DNA of 7,929 nucleotides from Flavobacteriaceae bacterium (GCA_023145595.1 JAGLDM010000192.1:1-7929); one strand, 5' to 3'; shown: positions 1-6,513, numbered from the stretch's first letter. The notes: generated by a model from the sequence alone, not told the origin. A program made the numbers and translations.

Positions 1-613
1 GCCAACCACCAACGGCATCTAAACTTAAATAAATCAATGCAAATCCACCAACGAACATAATTACCATCTGTACCACATCGGTCATAATTACCGCAGTAAT
101 ACCACCAAAATAGGTGTATAAACCTACGACACCTGCAGTTGCAAATATGGATGTCCATATTGCCCAGCCTAATAATACGTTCAATAATACGGCGCTTGCC
201 CAAAATAACACTCCTAAATCAAGTGCGAAAAATAAAATCCACGTGACAGAAGCTATAGTTCTTACTGTTGGGTTGTATCTTCTTCCCAAATATTCAGGAA
301 TGGTGTACATTCCACCACGCCAGAAATAAGGAATAAATATGAATGCGGCCAATAACATTGCGGGTACAGACCCAATCCAATCAAAATTTCCTACAGAAAT
401 TCCGTAGCGATATGCTTGACCAGAAATTCCGACAAAATCAATTGCCCCGATATCTGACACCACAATAGACATACCAATTGCCCAGAATGGCAAACTTCTA
501 CCACCTAAGAAATAATCTTCTGAACTATTGACAAATTTCTTGAAATATAATCCTAATAGTAACATCCCTGCGATGTATGCTATCACTATAAAATAATCAA
601 TTCCTGCTAACAT
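1..613 (-). CDS. Sodium:solute symporter (SSS family), N-terminal part
   Basis: This is an integral membrane transporter of the SSS/SGLT-like family, which couples solute uptake to an inward Na+ gradient. Only the first 204 residues lie in the window; the C-terminus runs off the left edge. Translation from the ATG at 613 gives a protein that begins MLAGIDYFIVIAYIAGMLLL, a typical first helix. Next come YFLGGRSLPFW (about 34-44), SDIGAIDFVG (53-62, matching the SN/SDIG...FVG helix of the family), RGGMYTIPEYLGRRY (99-113) and YFGGITAVIMTDVVQ (168-182, the GGxxAVxxTDxxQ family signature). At least five hydrophobic segments are visible, near 4-23, 41-62, 79-97, 117-143 and 150-197. The substrate cannot be read from this half. 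The gene is divergent from trmL across 363 bp. I saw no clear promoter or ribosome-binding site. The family assignment is secure. Confidence 0.93.
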   Translation of the reverse strand, partial: MLAGIDYFIVIAYIAGMLLLGLYFKKFVNSSEDYFLGGRSLPFWAIGMSIVVSDIGAIDFVGISGQAYRYGISVGNFDWIGSVPAMLLAAFIFIPYFWRGGMYTIPEYLGRRYNPTVRTIASVTWILFFALDLGVLFWASAVLLNVLLGWAIWTSIFATAGVVGLYTYFGGITAVIMTDVVQMVIMFVGGFALIYLSLDAVGGW

Positions 614-976
614 AGTTTTACTTAAAATTAATGAGCCACAAAATAATAATATTTTAAGCGGGAGTGCTTGTTAAATCTTATTTTATTTGCGTACTATTTA
701 ACCTTAAACATTGAGTTTCTGTTTAAATAGAGTTAATGAAGTCAAAATACCAATATTATGCAGTGTAAATTCCCTTTTGATATAATGCGTTTTATCGTTT
801 AGATAATAGCAGTTAAAAACAATTAATTAATACAACTTGATTTGTTCGTGAATTAACTATTTTGCAGTATCATATTGCTTTAATTAATTAGTGTCAGTAG
901 TAAAATAAAAAAAGTAATTTTGGTGTTGTTTGTTGGAACTATAAAGGGTTTTTGAATTGTAAAAATTTATCTAATT
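614..976. other. Divergent AT-rich intergenic region (symporter / trmL)
   Basis: This 363-bp gap separates the divergent symporter and trmL genes, so it should hold two promoters. No perfect TAnnTTTG box is seen on either strand. Near misses are CTATTTTGC around 858 on the plus strand and TATTATTTTG shortly upstream of the symporter start on the minus strand. A TATAAT hexamer lies at 781-786 (+) without a convincing -35 partner. An inverted repeat has arms CTATTTAA (694-701) and TTAAATAG (723-730), with alternative inner pairing TTAAACA (704-710)/TGTTTAA (720-726). The sequence AATTAATTA occurs twice, near 821-832 and 880-890. In DNA this AT-rich, any of these could be chance. No small gene with support was seen. 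Confidence 0.5.
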
Positions 977-1432
977 ATGGGATTTAATATTGTTTTAATT
1001 GAGCCAGAAATCCACACAAATACTGGGAATATTGGTCGACTTACTTTAGCGACAGGTTCTCAATTGCATCTGGTAAAACCATTCGGGTTTGAAATTACAG
1101 ACAAGCGATTAAAGCGTGCTGGTCTGGATTATTGGCAGCATATTCCATTGTTTATCTATGAAAATATTGAAGAGTTTTATGCCAAAAATGGCGATAAAAA
1201 GATGGTGTACTTGTCCAGTCATGGAACAAAAAAACATTGGGATATTGAATTTAAAAAGGATCTATTTTTAGTATTTGGAAAGGAATCTTCTGGGTTGCCT
1301 GAAAGTATCATTGAAAGAAATCAAGAGAGTTTATTTAAAATTCCGTTGTACAGTGATAAAATTCGGAGCCTGAATTTAGCCAATGCGGTGAGTGTTGTCT
1401 TGTATGAAGGGTTGCGAAGTTTGGAAAAGTAG
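977..1432 (+). CDS. trmL: tRNA (cytidine/uridine(34)-2'-O)-methyltransferase TrmL
   Basis: TrmL is a small cytoplasmic SPOUT-class (alpha/beta knot) enzyme. It transfers a methyl group from S-adenosylmethionine to the 2'-O of the wobble nucleotide 34, in E. coli that of two tRNA-Leu isoacceptors. The 151 residues match the short stand-alone form (E. coli is about 157), without the extra RNA-binding domain of other TrmH-family proteins. All three SPOUT motifs are visible: NTGNIGR (15-21), FGKESSGLP (100-108), and the knot segment IPLYSDKIRSLNLANAV (122-138). KRAGLDYW (46-53) is also typical. The ATG at 977 gives the expected MxxNIVLxEPEIxxNTGN start. No Shine-Dalgarno site is apparent, which is usual for this phylum. 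It is the only plus-strand gene, convergent with the polyprenyl synthase. The exact tRNA targets in this organism are inferred from the family. Confidence 0.95.
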   Translation: MGFNIVLIEPEIHTNTGNIGRLTLATGSQLHLVKPFGFEITDKRLKRAGLDYWQHIPLFIYENIEEFYAKNGDKKMVYLSSHGTKKHWDIEFKKDLFLVFGKESSGLPESIIERNQESLFKIPLYSDKIRSLNLANAVSVVLYEGLRSLEK

Positions 1433-1442
1433 GCGTTGGTTG

Positions 1443-1482
1443 TTTCGCAGAGGTCCGCTGAGAAAATTGAGATTCACAGAGT
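1443..1482. repeat. GCAGAG/CGCTGAG intergenic repeat, copy 1
   Basis: The core GCAGAGGTCCGCTGAG (1447-1462) matches 5151-5166 (GCAGAGATACGCTGAG) at 14 of 16 positions, and looser similarity continues on both sides: TTT before the core, and ATTG, GAT and CACA after it. Both copies are intergenic and lie on the same strand. This copy sits 10 bp after the trmL stop, between convergent genes. It contains the purine-rich tract ending CACAGAG. I see no coding potential. I recall similar GCAGAG-type sequences as scattered repeats in flavobacterial genomes, but that was not checked here. Confidence 0.5.
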
Positions 1483-1533
1483 TAAACGTTAATTTTGAGA
1501 ATTCTTTTATCGAAAATTATGGAGTATGAGTAG

Positions 1534-1565
1534 AAAGTCCTCTTTGGGGATTTAGGGGCTAAATC
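1534..1565. repeat. GGGGATTTAGGGGCT repeat-like sequence overlapping a stop codon
   Basis: The purine-rich stretch AAAGTCCTCTTTGGGG followed by ATTTAGGGGCT differs sharply in base use from its AT-rich surroundings. It ends in a perfect 7-bp inverted repeat, GATTTAG (1549-1555) / CTAAATC (1559-1565), with loop GGG. On the minus strand this hairpin covers the last isoleucine codon and the TAG stop of the polyprenyl synthase. No U-tract follows on that strand, so it is not a classic intrinsic terminator. It resembles a repeat that I recall seeing between genes in Bacteroidota; this is a memory-based inference. Confidence 0.4.
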
Positions 1566-2536
1566 TTACGATCAATCACATAATTGACCATCAAAATAAG
1601 TGAAGATTTATATTCTGATTCTGGATAAGATTCAAGAAAAGTTAATGCTTGTTGTTGGTATTCCAACATTTTTGAAGTTGTATATTCTATTCCTCCTTTT
1701 TGTTTGACAAAAGCAATTACTTCTTTTACTCTTTTTTTGTCTTTGTTGTGGTTTTTAACCGAATTAATCAGCCATTTTTTTTCTGATTTTTCACAATTAT
1801 TAAGTGTGTAAATCAAAGGTAAGGTCATTTTTTGCTCCTTAATATCAATACCTGTTGGTTTTCCTATTTTGGCATCAGAATAATCAAACAAATCATCTTT
1901 TATTTGAAATGCAATTCCGATGAACTCTCCAAACTTCCGCATTTTTTCAATTTCCTCTGAAGATCCATTAACAGACGCTGCACCAATTCCGCAGCAAGCA
2001 GAAATTAAAGTGGCTGTCTTTTGCCTGATAATATCAAAATAGATTTCTTCTGTAATATCTAATTTTCGCGCTTTTTCAATTTGTAACAATTCGCCCTCAC
2101 TCATTTCACGAACAGCGATTGAAATTAGTTTTAAAATATCAAAGTCGTCATTATCTATAGAAAGCAACAAGCCTTTTGATAATAGAAAATCACCTACTAA
2201 TACGGCAATTTTGTTTTTCCATAAAGCATTTAATGAGAAAAACCCGCGTCGTCTGTTACTGTCATCCACCACATCATCATGCACTAAGGTTGCGGTGTGA
2301 ATCAATTCGATTACAGAAGCACCTCGGTAGGTTCGCTCATCAAACTTACCATCAGAAACCATTTTCGCTACTAGAAAGACAAACATCGGTCGCATTTGTT
2401 TTCCTTTGCGACGAATAATATAATGAGTAATTCTGTTGAGTAATGGAACTTTGGAAGCCATGGATTCTTTGAATTTCTCTTCAAAGAGTTCCATTTCTTG
2501 TAAGATGGGTTGTTTTATTTGTTCTACGGTCTTCAT
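1559..2536 (-). CDS. Long-chain polyprenyl diphosphate synthase (IspB-like)
   Basis: This trans-prenyltransferase extends an allylic diphosphate with isopentenyl diphosphate to give the long isoprenoid chain used for quinone side chains. It is a cytoplasmic, Mg2+-dependent, all-alpha enzyme. The 325-residue length fits the family. Visible motifs are GKQMRP (45-50), the first aspartate-rich motif DDVVD (87-91) in LVHDDVVDDSNRRRG, QKT (172-174), GEFIGIAFQIKDDLFDY with the second aspartate-rich motif DDLFD (214-218), and GKPTGID (226-232 region). The residues before the first motif are small (A82, T83), as in long-chain synthases rather than farnesyl or geranylgeranyl enzymes, which have bulky residues there. 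Flavobacteria mostly make menaquinone-6, so a hexaprenyl product is a reasonable inference; the sequence does not prove the chain length. The ATG at 2536 has a TATTTTTG box 9 nt upstream. The stop is TAG, inside a repeat-like palindrome. Confidence 0.93.
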   Translation of the reverse strand: MKTVEQIKQPILQEMELFEEKFKESMASKVPLLNRITHYIIRRKGKQMRPMFVFLVAKMVSDGKFDERTYRGASVIELIHTATLVHDDVVDDSNRRRGFFSLNALWKNKIAVLVGDFLLSKGLLLSIDNDDFDILKLISIAVREMSEGELLQIEKARKLDITEEIYFDIIRQKTATLISACCGIGAASVNGSSEEIEKMRKFGEFIGIAFQIKDDLFDYSDAKIGKPTGIDIKEQKMTLPLIYTLNNCEKSEKKWLINSVKNHNKDKKRVKEVIAFVKQKGGIEYTTSKMLEYQQQALTFLESYPESEYKSSLILMVNYVIDRKI

Positions 2537-2545
2537 TTAAGAAAT

Positions 2546-2553
2546 CAAAAATA
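2546..2553 (-). promoter_or_regulatory. Putative -7 box (TATTTTTG) for the polyprenyl synthase gene
   Basis: On the minus strand TATTTTTG is a perfect match to the Bacteroidota TAnnTTTG element, 9 nt upstream of the ATG at 2536. No convincing TTG -33 element is seen at the usual distance, and the implied leader would be only a few nucleotides long. It could be fortuitous in this AT-rich DNA, but four other intergenic regions upstream of minus-strand genes have the same box. Confidence 0.33.
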
Positions 2554-2685
2554 AGCTTTATTTATAATTTAAAGGTCATTATGTACGGAATAAAATGTAG
2601 TGTAGAATCTCAAATAGTATTGACTTTATACTAAGTTGGAAAGGGTCAATTATCAATTTGTATATCTGTTTTTTGTGATGTAATT

Positions 2686-2786
2686 GTCACGTTATCCTGT
2701 CCCGAAAGTTTTCGGGATCATTTCAGGGTCTCATTTATTAGGTTGATTTACAGTGTGATTAGATTCTGAAACAAGTTCAGAATGAC
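2686..2786. repeat. Bipartite palindromic repeat element, copy A
   Basis: The element has two hairpins. The first is TCCCGAAA (2700-2707) / TTTCGGGA (2710-2717), enclosed by CCTG (2696-2699) and CAGG (2724-2727). The second is ATTCTGAA (2763-2770) / TTCAGAAT (2776-2783) with loop ACAAG. The ends are GTCA (2686-2689) and TGAC (2783-2786). Copy B at 5218-5300 has the same plan: an 18-nt inner hairpin sequence identical at 14 of 18 positions, CCTG/CAGG around it, and a second hairpin framed by AGATTC and GAATGAC. Copy A lies between rlmN and the polyprenyl synthase gene, 60 bp past the rlmN stop. No ORF lies inside it, so any mobility would have to be supplied in trans. Confidence 0.7.
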
Positions 2787-2846
2787 GTTATCCTCATTTT
2801 ATTGTGTTTCTGGTGCAATTAATTATCAATAAATTGAATTTACGGA

Positions 2847-3893
2847 TTAATCAGTTTTTGACTTATTGGCCAATTGCCCACAAGCAGCATCAATATCTTT
2901 TCCTCTACTTCTGCGTACGTTTACAACAATATCATTCATTTCTAAAACCGCAACATAATCATCTACAGCCCTTCTTGGCGCTTGCTGAAATTCACCATCA
3001 TCAATCGGGTTGTATTCTATAATATTTACCTTGCATGGCACGTATTTACAAAATTCGACCAAGGCATCAATATCTTTTCGGGTATCGTTAATTCCTTTCC
3101 AAACCACATATTCATAAGTGATCATCCGTTCGGTTTTTTCGTACCAATACTCTAGAGATTCCCTTAAGTCTTCTAGCGGAAAATTCTTATTAAAAGGCAT
3201 AATCTGAGTTCGTACTTCATTAATAGCAGAATGTAAAGAAACGGCTAAATTAAATTTCACTTCATCATCAGCCATTTTTTTGATGATCTTTGGCACTCCA
3301 GAAGTAGAAACCGTAATTCTTTTTGGCGACATGCCTAATCCTTCTGGCGAAGTAATTTTTTCTATGGATTTGATTACGTTGTTGTAATTCATGAGAGGTT
3401 CACCCATTCCCATAAAAACGATATTCGTTAGTTTTCTGTTGTGATATAATAAACTTTCTTGGTTGATGGCTGCCACTTGATCATATATCTCATCTGGATT
3501 TAGATTTCGCATTCGTTTTAAACGAGAAGTGGCGCAAAATTTACAGTCTAAACTGCAACCAACCTGACTAGAAACACAAGCGGTTGTTCTTGATTTGGTC
3601 GGAATTAATACAGACTCAACCAATAAGCCATCATGCAATCGAATCGCATTTTTAATAGTGCCATCAGAACTTCGTTGCATTTCATCAACCTTAATGTGAT
3701 TGATTACAAAATTCTCTTCCAACATTTGACGTGTCTCTTTAGAGATGTTTGTCATGTCTTCAAATGAATGCGCTACTTTATGCCACAGCCATTCATACAC
3801 TTGATTTCCGCGAAAAGCCTTGTCGCCATTCTCAACGAAAAAATCGCGAAGTTCCTCTTTGGAAAGTGCTCGTATATCTTTCTTTTTATTCAA
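2847..3893 (-). CDS. rlmN: Dual-specificity RNA methyltransferase RlmN (23S rRNA A2503 / tRNA A37)
   Basis: RlmN is a cytoplasmic radical-SAM enzyme that makes C2-methyladenosine at 23S rRNA position 2503 and, in E. coli, also at tRNA position 37. The cluster-binding CxxxCxxC is C113, C117 and C120 in GCSLDCKFC. C106, seven residues before it, corresponds to E. coli C118, and C338 in IDAACGQL corresponds to the methyl-carrying C355. GMGEPL (162-167) is the radical-SAM glycine-rich motif, and SLHS (219-222) is also typical. With C106 and C338 both present this reads as RlmN, and none of the catalytic residues is missing. The 348 residues are somewhat shorter than the E. coli protein (384). The start is TTG at 3893: an in-frame TAA lies at 3900-3902 and the next ATG is 47 codons in. 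A TACTTTTG box lies 22 nt upstream. It is flanked by repeat element A downstream and the queA terminator upstream. Confidence 0.96.
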   Translation of the reverse strand: MNKKKDIRALSKEELRDFFVENGDKAFRGNQVYEWLWHKVAHSFEDMTNISKETRQMLEENFVINHIKVDEMQRSSDGTIKNAIRLHDGLLVESVLIPTKSRTTACVSSQVGCSLDCKFCATSRLKRMRNLNPDEIYDQVAAINQESLLYHNRKLTNIVFMGMGEPLMNYNNVIKSIEKITSPEGLGMSPKRITVSTSGVPKIIKKMADDEVKFNLAVSLHSAINEVRTQIMPFNKNFPLEDLRESLEYWYEKTERMITYEYVVWKGINDTRKDIDALVEFCKYVPCKVNIIEYNPIDDGEFQQAPRRAVDDYVAVLEMNDIVVNVRRSRGKDIDAACGQLANKSKTD

Positions 3894-3915
3894 GTGATTT
3901 TAGATTTATTTTTGA

Positions 3916-3923
3916 CAAAAGTA
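3916..3923 (-). promoter_or_regulatory. Putative -7 box (TACTTTTG) for rlmN
   Basis: On the minus strand TACTTTTG is a perfect TAnnTTTG match, 22 nt upstream of the TTG start of rlmN. It lies just past the U-tract of the queA terminator, so rlmN would start afresh where the queA transcript ends. The expected -33 TTG is not evident; that region falls inside the terminator stem. Confidence 0.42.
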
Positions 3924-3928
3924 TAAAT

Positions 3929-3963
3929 AAAAAAACTGACACTATTAATTATTAGCGTCAGTT
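3929..3963 (-). terminator. Intrinsic terminator of queA
   Basis: Read on the minus strand, the stem AACTGACGCTA (3963-3953) pairs with TAGTGTCAGTT (3944-3934) over 11 bp with an 8-nt loop, and it runs into seven Ts (3935-3929). One pair is G-U in minus-strand RNA but an A-C mismatch in plus-strand RNA, so the structure fits minus-strand transcription. It starts 37 nt after the queA stop. This is the only clear rho-independent terminator that I see in the window. Confidence 0.82.
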
Positions 3964-3999
3964 CATTTTTTAAATTGTGTAATGTTTCAATCTTCTAAT

Positions 4000-5049
4000 T
4001 TAGATGATTAACATAGCATCTCCATAAGAGTAAAAACGATATTTTTCTTTTACTGCTACTTCATACGCCTCTTTTAAGAAGTCATGACCAGCAAAAGCAG
4101 AAGTCATCATCATTAAAGTAGATTTAGGCATGTGGAAATTTGTAATCATACAGTTAGCAATAGAAAAATCGTGTGGAGGAAAAATAAATTTGTTTGTCCA
4201 TCCATCAAATTCATTCAATCTTCCGTTAGAAGAAACAGAACTTTCTAAAGTACGCATTGCCGTTGTCCCAACTGCACAAATTTTACGTTTGGTGTCCAAA
4301 GCACTGTTTACAACTTTGGCGGCTTTCTCTGAGATATTGATTTGTTCAGAGTCCATTTTATGTTTTGATAAATCTTCAACTTCAACCGGATTAAAAGTTC
4401 CCAATCCTACGTGTAATGTTACATTTGCAAAATCGACACCTTTAATTTCCAGTCTTTTTAATAAGTGTTTAGAAAAGTGCAATCCAGCCGTTGGAGCAGC
4501 TACAGACCCTTCATGCTTTGCGTAAATGGTTTGGTAGCGCTCTTTATCTTCGGGTTCTGTTTCTCTTTTTATGTATTTTGGAAGTGGAGTTTCTCCTTGC
4601 TCTTTTAAACGCTTTCTAAACTCTTCGTAAGAACCATCATACAAGAAACGTAAAGTTCTACCTCTTGATGTTGTATTGTCAATTACTTCTGCAATCAAAC
4701 TTTCATCATCACCAAAAAACAATTTATTTCCGATTCTGATTTTTCTTGCAGGATCAACCAATACATCCCATAAACGTTGTTCTTCGTTTAATTCTCTTAA
4801 CAAAAACACTTCAATACGTGCTCCAGTTTTTTCTTTTTCGCCAAACAAACGTGCAGGAAATACCTTTGTGTCATTCATCACCAATAAATCACCTTCATCG
4901 AAATAGTTGATTAAATCTTTGAATTGTTTGTGTTCAATAGTTTGTTCTTTTCTGTTCAAGACCATCAAACGAGATTCGTCTCTGTGCTCTGCTGGATATT
5001 CTGCTAAAAGTTCTTCCGGAAAATCGAAATTGAACTTTGATAATTTCAT
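4000..5049 (-). CDS. queA: S-adenosylmethionine:tRNA ribosyltransferase-isomerase QueA
   Basis: QueA acts in the cytoplasm in queuosine synthesis. It transfers and isomerises the ribosyl part of S-adenosylmethionine onto preQ1 at tRNA wobble position 34, giving epoxyqueuosine. Family signatures, numbered from the start chosen here, are [16 protein letters not shown] (53-68), [12 protein letters not shown] (182-193), [11 protein letters not shown] (212-222), [11 protein letters not shown] (260-270), NFHMPKST (304-311) and the C-terminal [10 protein letters not shown]. The 349 residues match the usual length. I chose the ATG at 5049 because homologues begin MKLSxFxFxLPEELIA and because the AAGAAG upstream is then about 10 nt away; the in-frame ATG at 5058 (352 residues) would have AAGAAG only 2 nt away. 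A strong promoter (5081-5112) and a terminator (3929-3963) bracket the gene, so it looks monocistronic. No preQ1 riboswitch fits in the very short leader. Confidence 0.96.
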   Translation of the reverse strand: MKLSKFNFDFPEELLAEYPAEHRDESRLMVLNRKEQTIEHKQFKDLINYFDEGDLLVMNDTKVFPARLFGEKEKTGARIEVFLLRELNEEQRLWDVLVDPARKIRIGNKLFFGDDESLIAEVIDNTTSRGRTLRFLYDGSYEEFRKRLKEQGETPLPKYIKRETEPEDKERYQTIYAKHEGSVAAPTAGLHFSKHLLKRLEIKGVDFANVTLHVGLGTFNPVEVEDLSKHKMDSEQINISEKAAKVVNSALDTKRKICAVGTTAMRTLESSVSSNGRLNEFDGWTNKFIFPPHDFSIANCMITNFHMPKSTLMMMTSAFAGHDFLKEAYEVAVKEKYRFYSYGDAMLII

Positions 5050-5080
5050 ACGTGTCATATCTTCTTTTTTTTAACAATTG

Positions 5081-5112
5081 CAAATATACAACATCAGCAT
5101 AGGGGTTGTCAA
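5081..5112 (-). promoter_or_regulatory. Promoter of queA
   Basis: On the minus strand TATATTTG (5088-5081) is a perfect TAnnTTTG box. TTGACA (5112-5107) lies 18 nt upstream of its TATATT, so the site also reads as a conventional -35/-10 pair. The box ends 22 nt before the ATG at 5058 and 31 nt before the ATG at 5049. It is the only site in the window with both promoter elements clearly visible. Confidence 0.6.
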
Positions 5113-5146
5113 GTGTTTGGAGTTAAAAGTTTTTTTAGTTAAATTA

Positions 5147-5186
5147 TTTTGCAGAGATACGCTGAGTTATATTGCTGATACACACA
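5147..5186. repeat. GCAGAG/CGCTGAG intergenic repeat, copy 2
   Basis: GCAGAGATACGCTGAG (5151-5166) matches copy 1 (1447-1462) at 14 of 16 positions and is in the same orientation. Weaker similarity continues into the ATTG...GAT...CACA that follows. It lies in the aroA-queA gap, about 35 bp upstream of the queA -35 element and about 30 bp from repeat element B. It has no coding potential. Confidence 0.5.
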
Positions 5187-5217
5187 AAATAAAAAGGAGT
5201 TTTAGTGTGTTTTTTTT

Positions 5218-5300
5218 TGTCATTCCTGTGTCCTGATAGTCGTCGGGAACAGGAATCCAAAGTAGCCGTTTAATAGATTCCTGCCTTCGCAGGAATGACA
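5218..5300. repeat. Bipartite palindromic repeat element, copy B
   Basis: The outer ends form an 11-bp perfect inverted repeat: TGTCATTCCTG (5218-5228) and CAGGAATGACA (5290-5300). Inside are two hairpins. The first has arms ATTCCTGT (5222-5229) / ACAGGAAT (5249-5256) and encloses TCCTGATAGTCGTCGGGA (5231-5248). The second has arms ATTCCTGC (5277-5284) / GCAGGAAT (5289-5296) with loop CTTC. The plan matches copy A at 2686-2786 in the same orientation. The element ends only 4 bp from the aroA stop, so both copies lie just 3' of a minus-strand gene. On the minus strand the hairpin next to aroA is followed by CTATTAAA rather than a U-tract, so it is not a standard terminator. Confidence 0.75.
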
Positions 5301-5304
5301 TAAA

Positions 5305-6510
5305 CTAAGAAGTAACTTTTTCGATATCTTTCCAAAACCCAGGATAAGATTTTGAAACGACATTGGCTTCTTCAATTTCTAAATTGGTTTTTAATAACAA
5401 AGGAGCAAATGCCATTGCCATTCTATGATCATCAAAAGTTTTAATGAGCACATCACTATTTATTTTTGTTGCTGGTTTTAAATGCAAACTTTTATCAGTT
5501 ACTTCAATTTTGGCACCTAATTTAGTAAGTTCGCTTTTTAAAGCTTCCAATCGATCGGTTTCCTTAATTTTTAAGGTATGTAATCCTGTTAAATCACAAG
5601 AAACACCTAATCCGAAGCAGGTAACAGCAATTGTTTGTGCAATATCTGGTGCGCTGCTTAGGTCGAATGAGACGTGTGATTTGCAATCTAAATCTTTTTT
5701 TAATATGATTGAATTCCCATCAAAAGTAGTTGAAACACCCAATTCTCTGTAAAAATCAATCAAAGAAGAATCTCCTTGTAAACTGTTTTTTTTGTAAGAA
5801 CTAATAGTAATATTCGCGTCTTTACTTAGGGCTGCCAAACTAAAATAGTAAGATGCCGAACTCCAGTCAGACTCAACCACAGCAATGGTGTCTTTAATTG
5901 ATTTTGTTGCTGTAACTTTTATCGTATTTCCCTCCCAAGAATTATCAATGCCTAATTCAGTTAACAAACCTAAAGTCATTTTTATATAAGGTACAGAAGT
6001 TACTTTGCCTTCAAATTCTAATTCCAATCCGTTTTCTAAACTCGGTGCAATTAGAAGCAAAGAAGAGATATATTGGCTGCTCACATTCCCATTGATTTTA
6101 ACTTTAGACTGCGTCAGTTTTTTACCAATAATCTTTATAGGTGGGTAGCCATCATTTTCAGCATAAGAAATATCGGCACCCAAAGATCTTAGAGCATCAA
6201 CCAAAATTTTAATCGGGCGCTCTTTCATTCGCTTAGATCCTGTCAAGATCGTTTCACGACCTTCAAAAACGGAAAAGTAAGAGGTTAAAAAGCGCATGGC
6301 TGTTCCTGCATGAGAAATATTTACTTCAACGGTATCAGAATCCAATGCTTTTTGCATGTAATTAGCATCATCAGAATTTCCAAGATTTTCGATTGTTAAA
6401 TTCGAAAAAAACTGTTTTAAAATCAACAAACGATTCGATTCGCTTTTTGAACCTGTAATTTGAATTGTACCTTGAATCGGCTTTGTATGGTGCGAAAGTT
6501 TTAAATCCAA
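5305..6510 (-). CDS. aroA: 3-phosphoshikimate 1-carboxyvinyltransferase (EPSP synthase)
   Basis: AroA is the sixth enzyme of the shikimate pathway: shikimate-3-phosphate plus phosphoenolpyruvate gives EPSP, leading to chorismate. Visible residues include GSKSESNR (20-27, with K22), HAGTAMRF (67-74), GSKRMKERPI (91-100), SSQYISSLL (144-152), the catalytic pair D289 in APDIAQT and E317 in IKETDRLEAL, DDHRMAMAF (360-368) and K387 in SKSYPGF. At 401 residues it is shorter than the E. coli protein (427). The difference lies mainly between the MxxAL helix (residues 52-56) and AGTAMRF, where a segment of nearly 30 residues is absent; I believe this compact form is usual in flavobacteria. F74 stands where class I enzymes have a proline. 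The start is TTG at 6510, 3 nt after the UAA of the upstream gene in the same frame, and no ATG occurs before codon 52. This tight packing suggests translational coupling. Confidence 0.95.
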   Translation of the reverse strand: MDLKLSHHTKPIQGTIQITGSKSESNRLLILKQFFSNLTIENLGNSDDANYMQKALDSDTVEVNISHAGTAMRFLTSYFSVFEGRETILTGSKRMKERPIKILVDALRSLGADISYAENDGYPPIKIIGKKLTQSKVKINGNVSSQYISSLLLIAPSLENGLELEFEGKVTSVPYIKMTLGLLTELGIDNSWEGNTIKVTATKSIKDTIAVVESDWSSASYYFSLAALSKDANITISSYKKNSLQGDSSLIDFYRELGVSTTFDGNSIILKKDLDCKSHVSFDLSSAPDIAQTIAVTCFGLGVSCDLTGLHTLKIKETDRLEALKSELTKLGAKIEVTDKSLHLKPATKINSDVLIKTFDDHRMAMAFAPLLLKTNLEIEEANVVSKSYPGFWKDIEKVTS

Positions 6511-6513
6511 TTT

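Noticed and set aside
114..329. 71-residue plus-strand ORF
   Set aside because: It lies antisense inside the symporter gene, whose minus-strand frame gives a continuous family-typical protein. The plus-strand product has no recognisable features.
2686..2786. CRISPR-like array from the repeated palindromes
   Set aside because: There are only two copies of the element, 2.5 kb apart, with no regular repeat-spacer pattern and no cas gene in the window.
2804..3022. 72-residue plus-strand ORF
   Set aside because: Most of it is antisense to the conserved C-terminal end of rlmN (including the C338 region).
4130..4525. 131-residue plus-strand ORF, the longest antisense frame
   Set aside because: It is fully antisense to queA, across its most conserved motifs. 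Frames of this length are common opposite Bacteroidota genes.
4975..5080. preQ1 riboswitch in the queA leader
   Set aside because: The predicted promoter box ends 22-31 nt before the start codon. The leader is too short, and no preQ1-type pseudoknot sequence is seen.
5211..5300. Element B as an intrinsic terminator for aroA
   Set aside because: On the aroA strand the hairpin is followed by CTATTAAA, not a U-tract. The run of eight Ts at 5211-5218 is on the other strand.
5444..5752. 102-residue plus-strand ORF
   Set aside because: It is antisense to aroA, covering the catalytic D289 and E317 regions. It has no domain or start signal.
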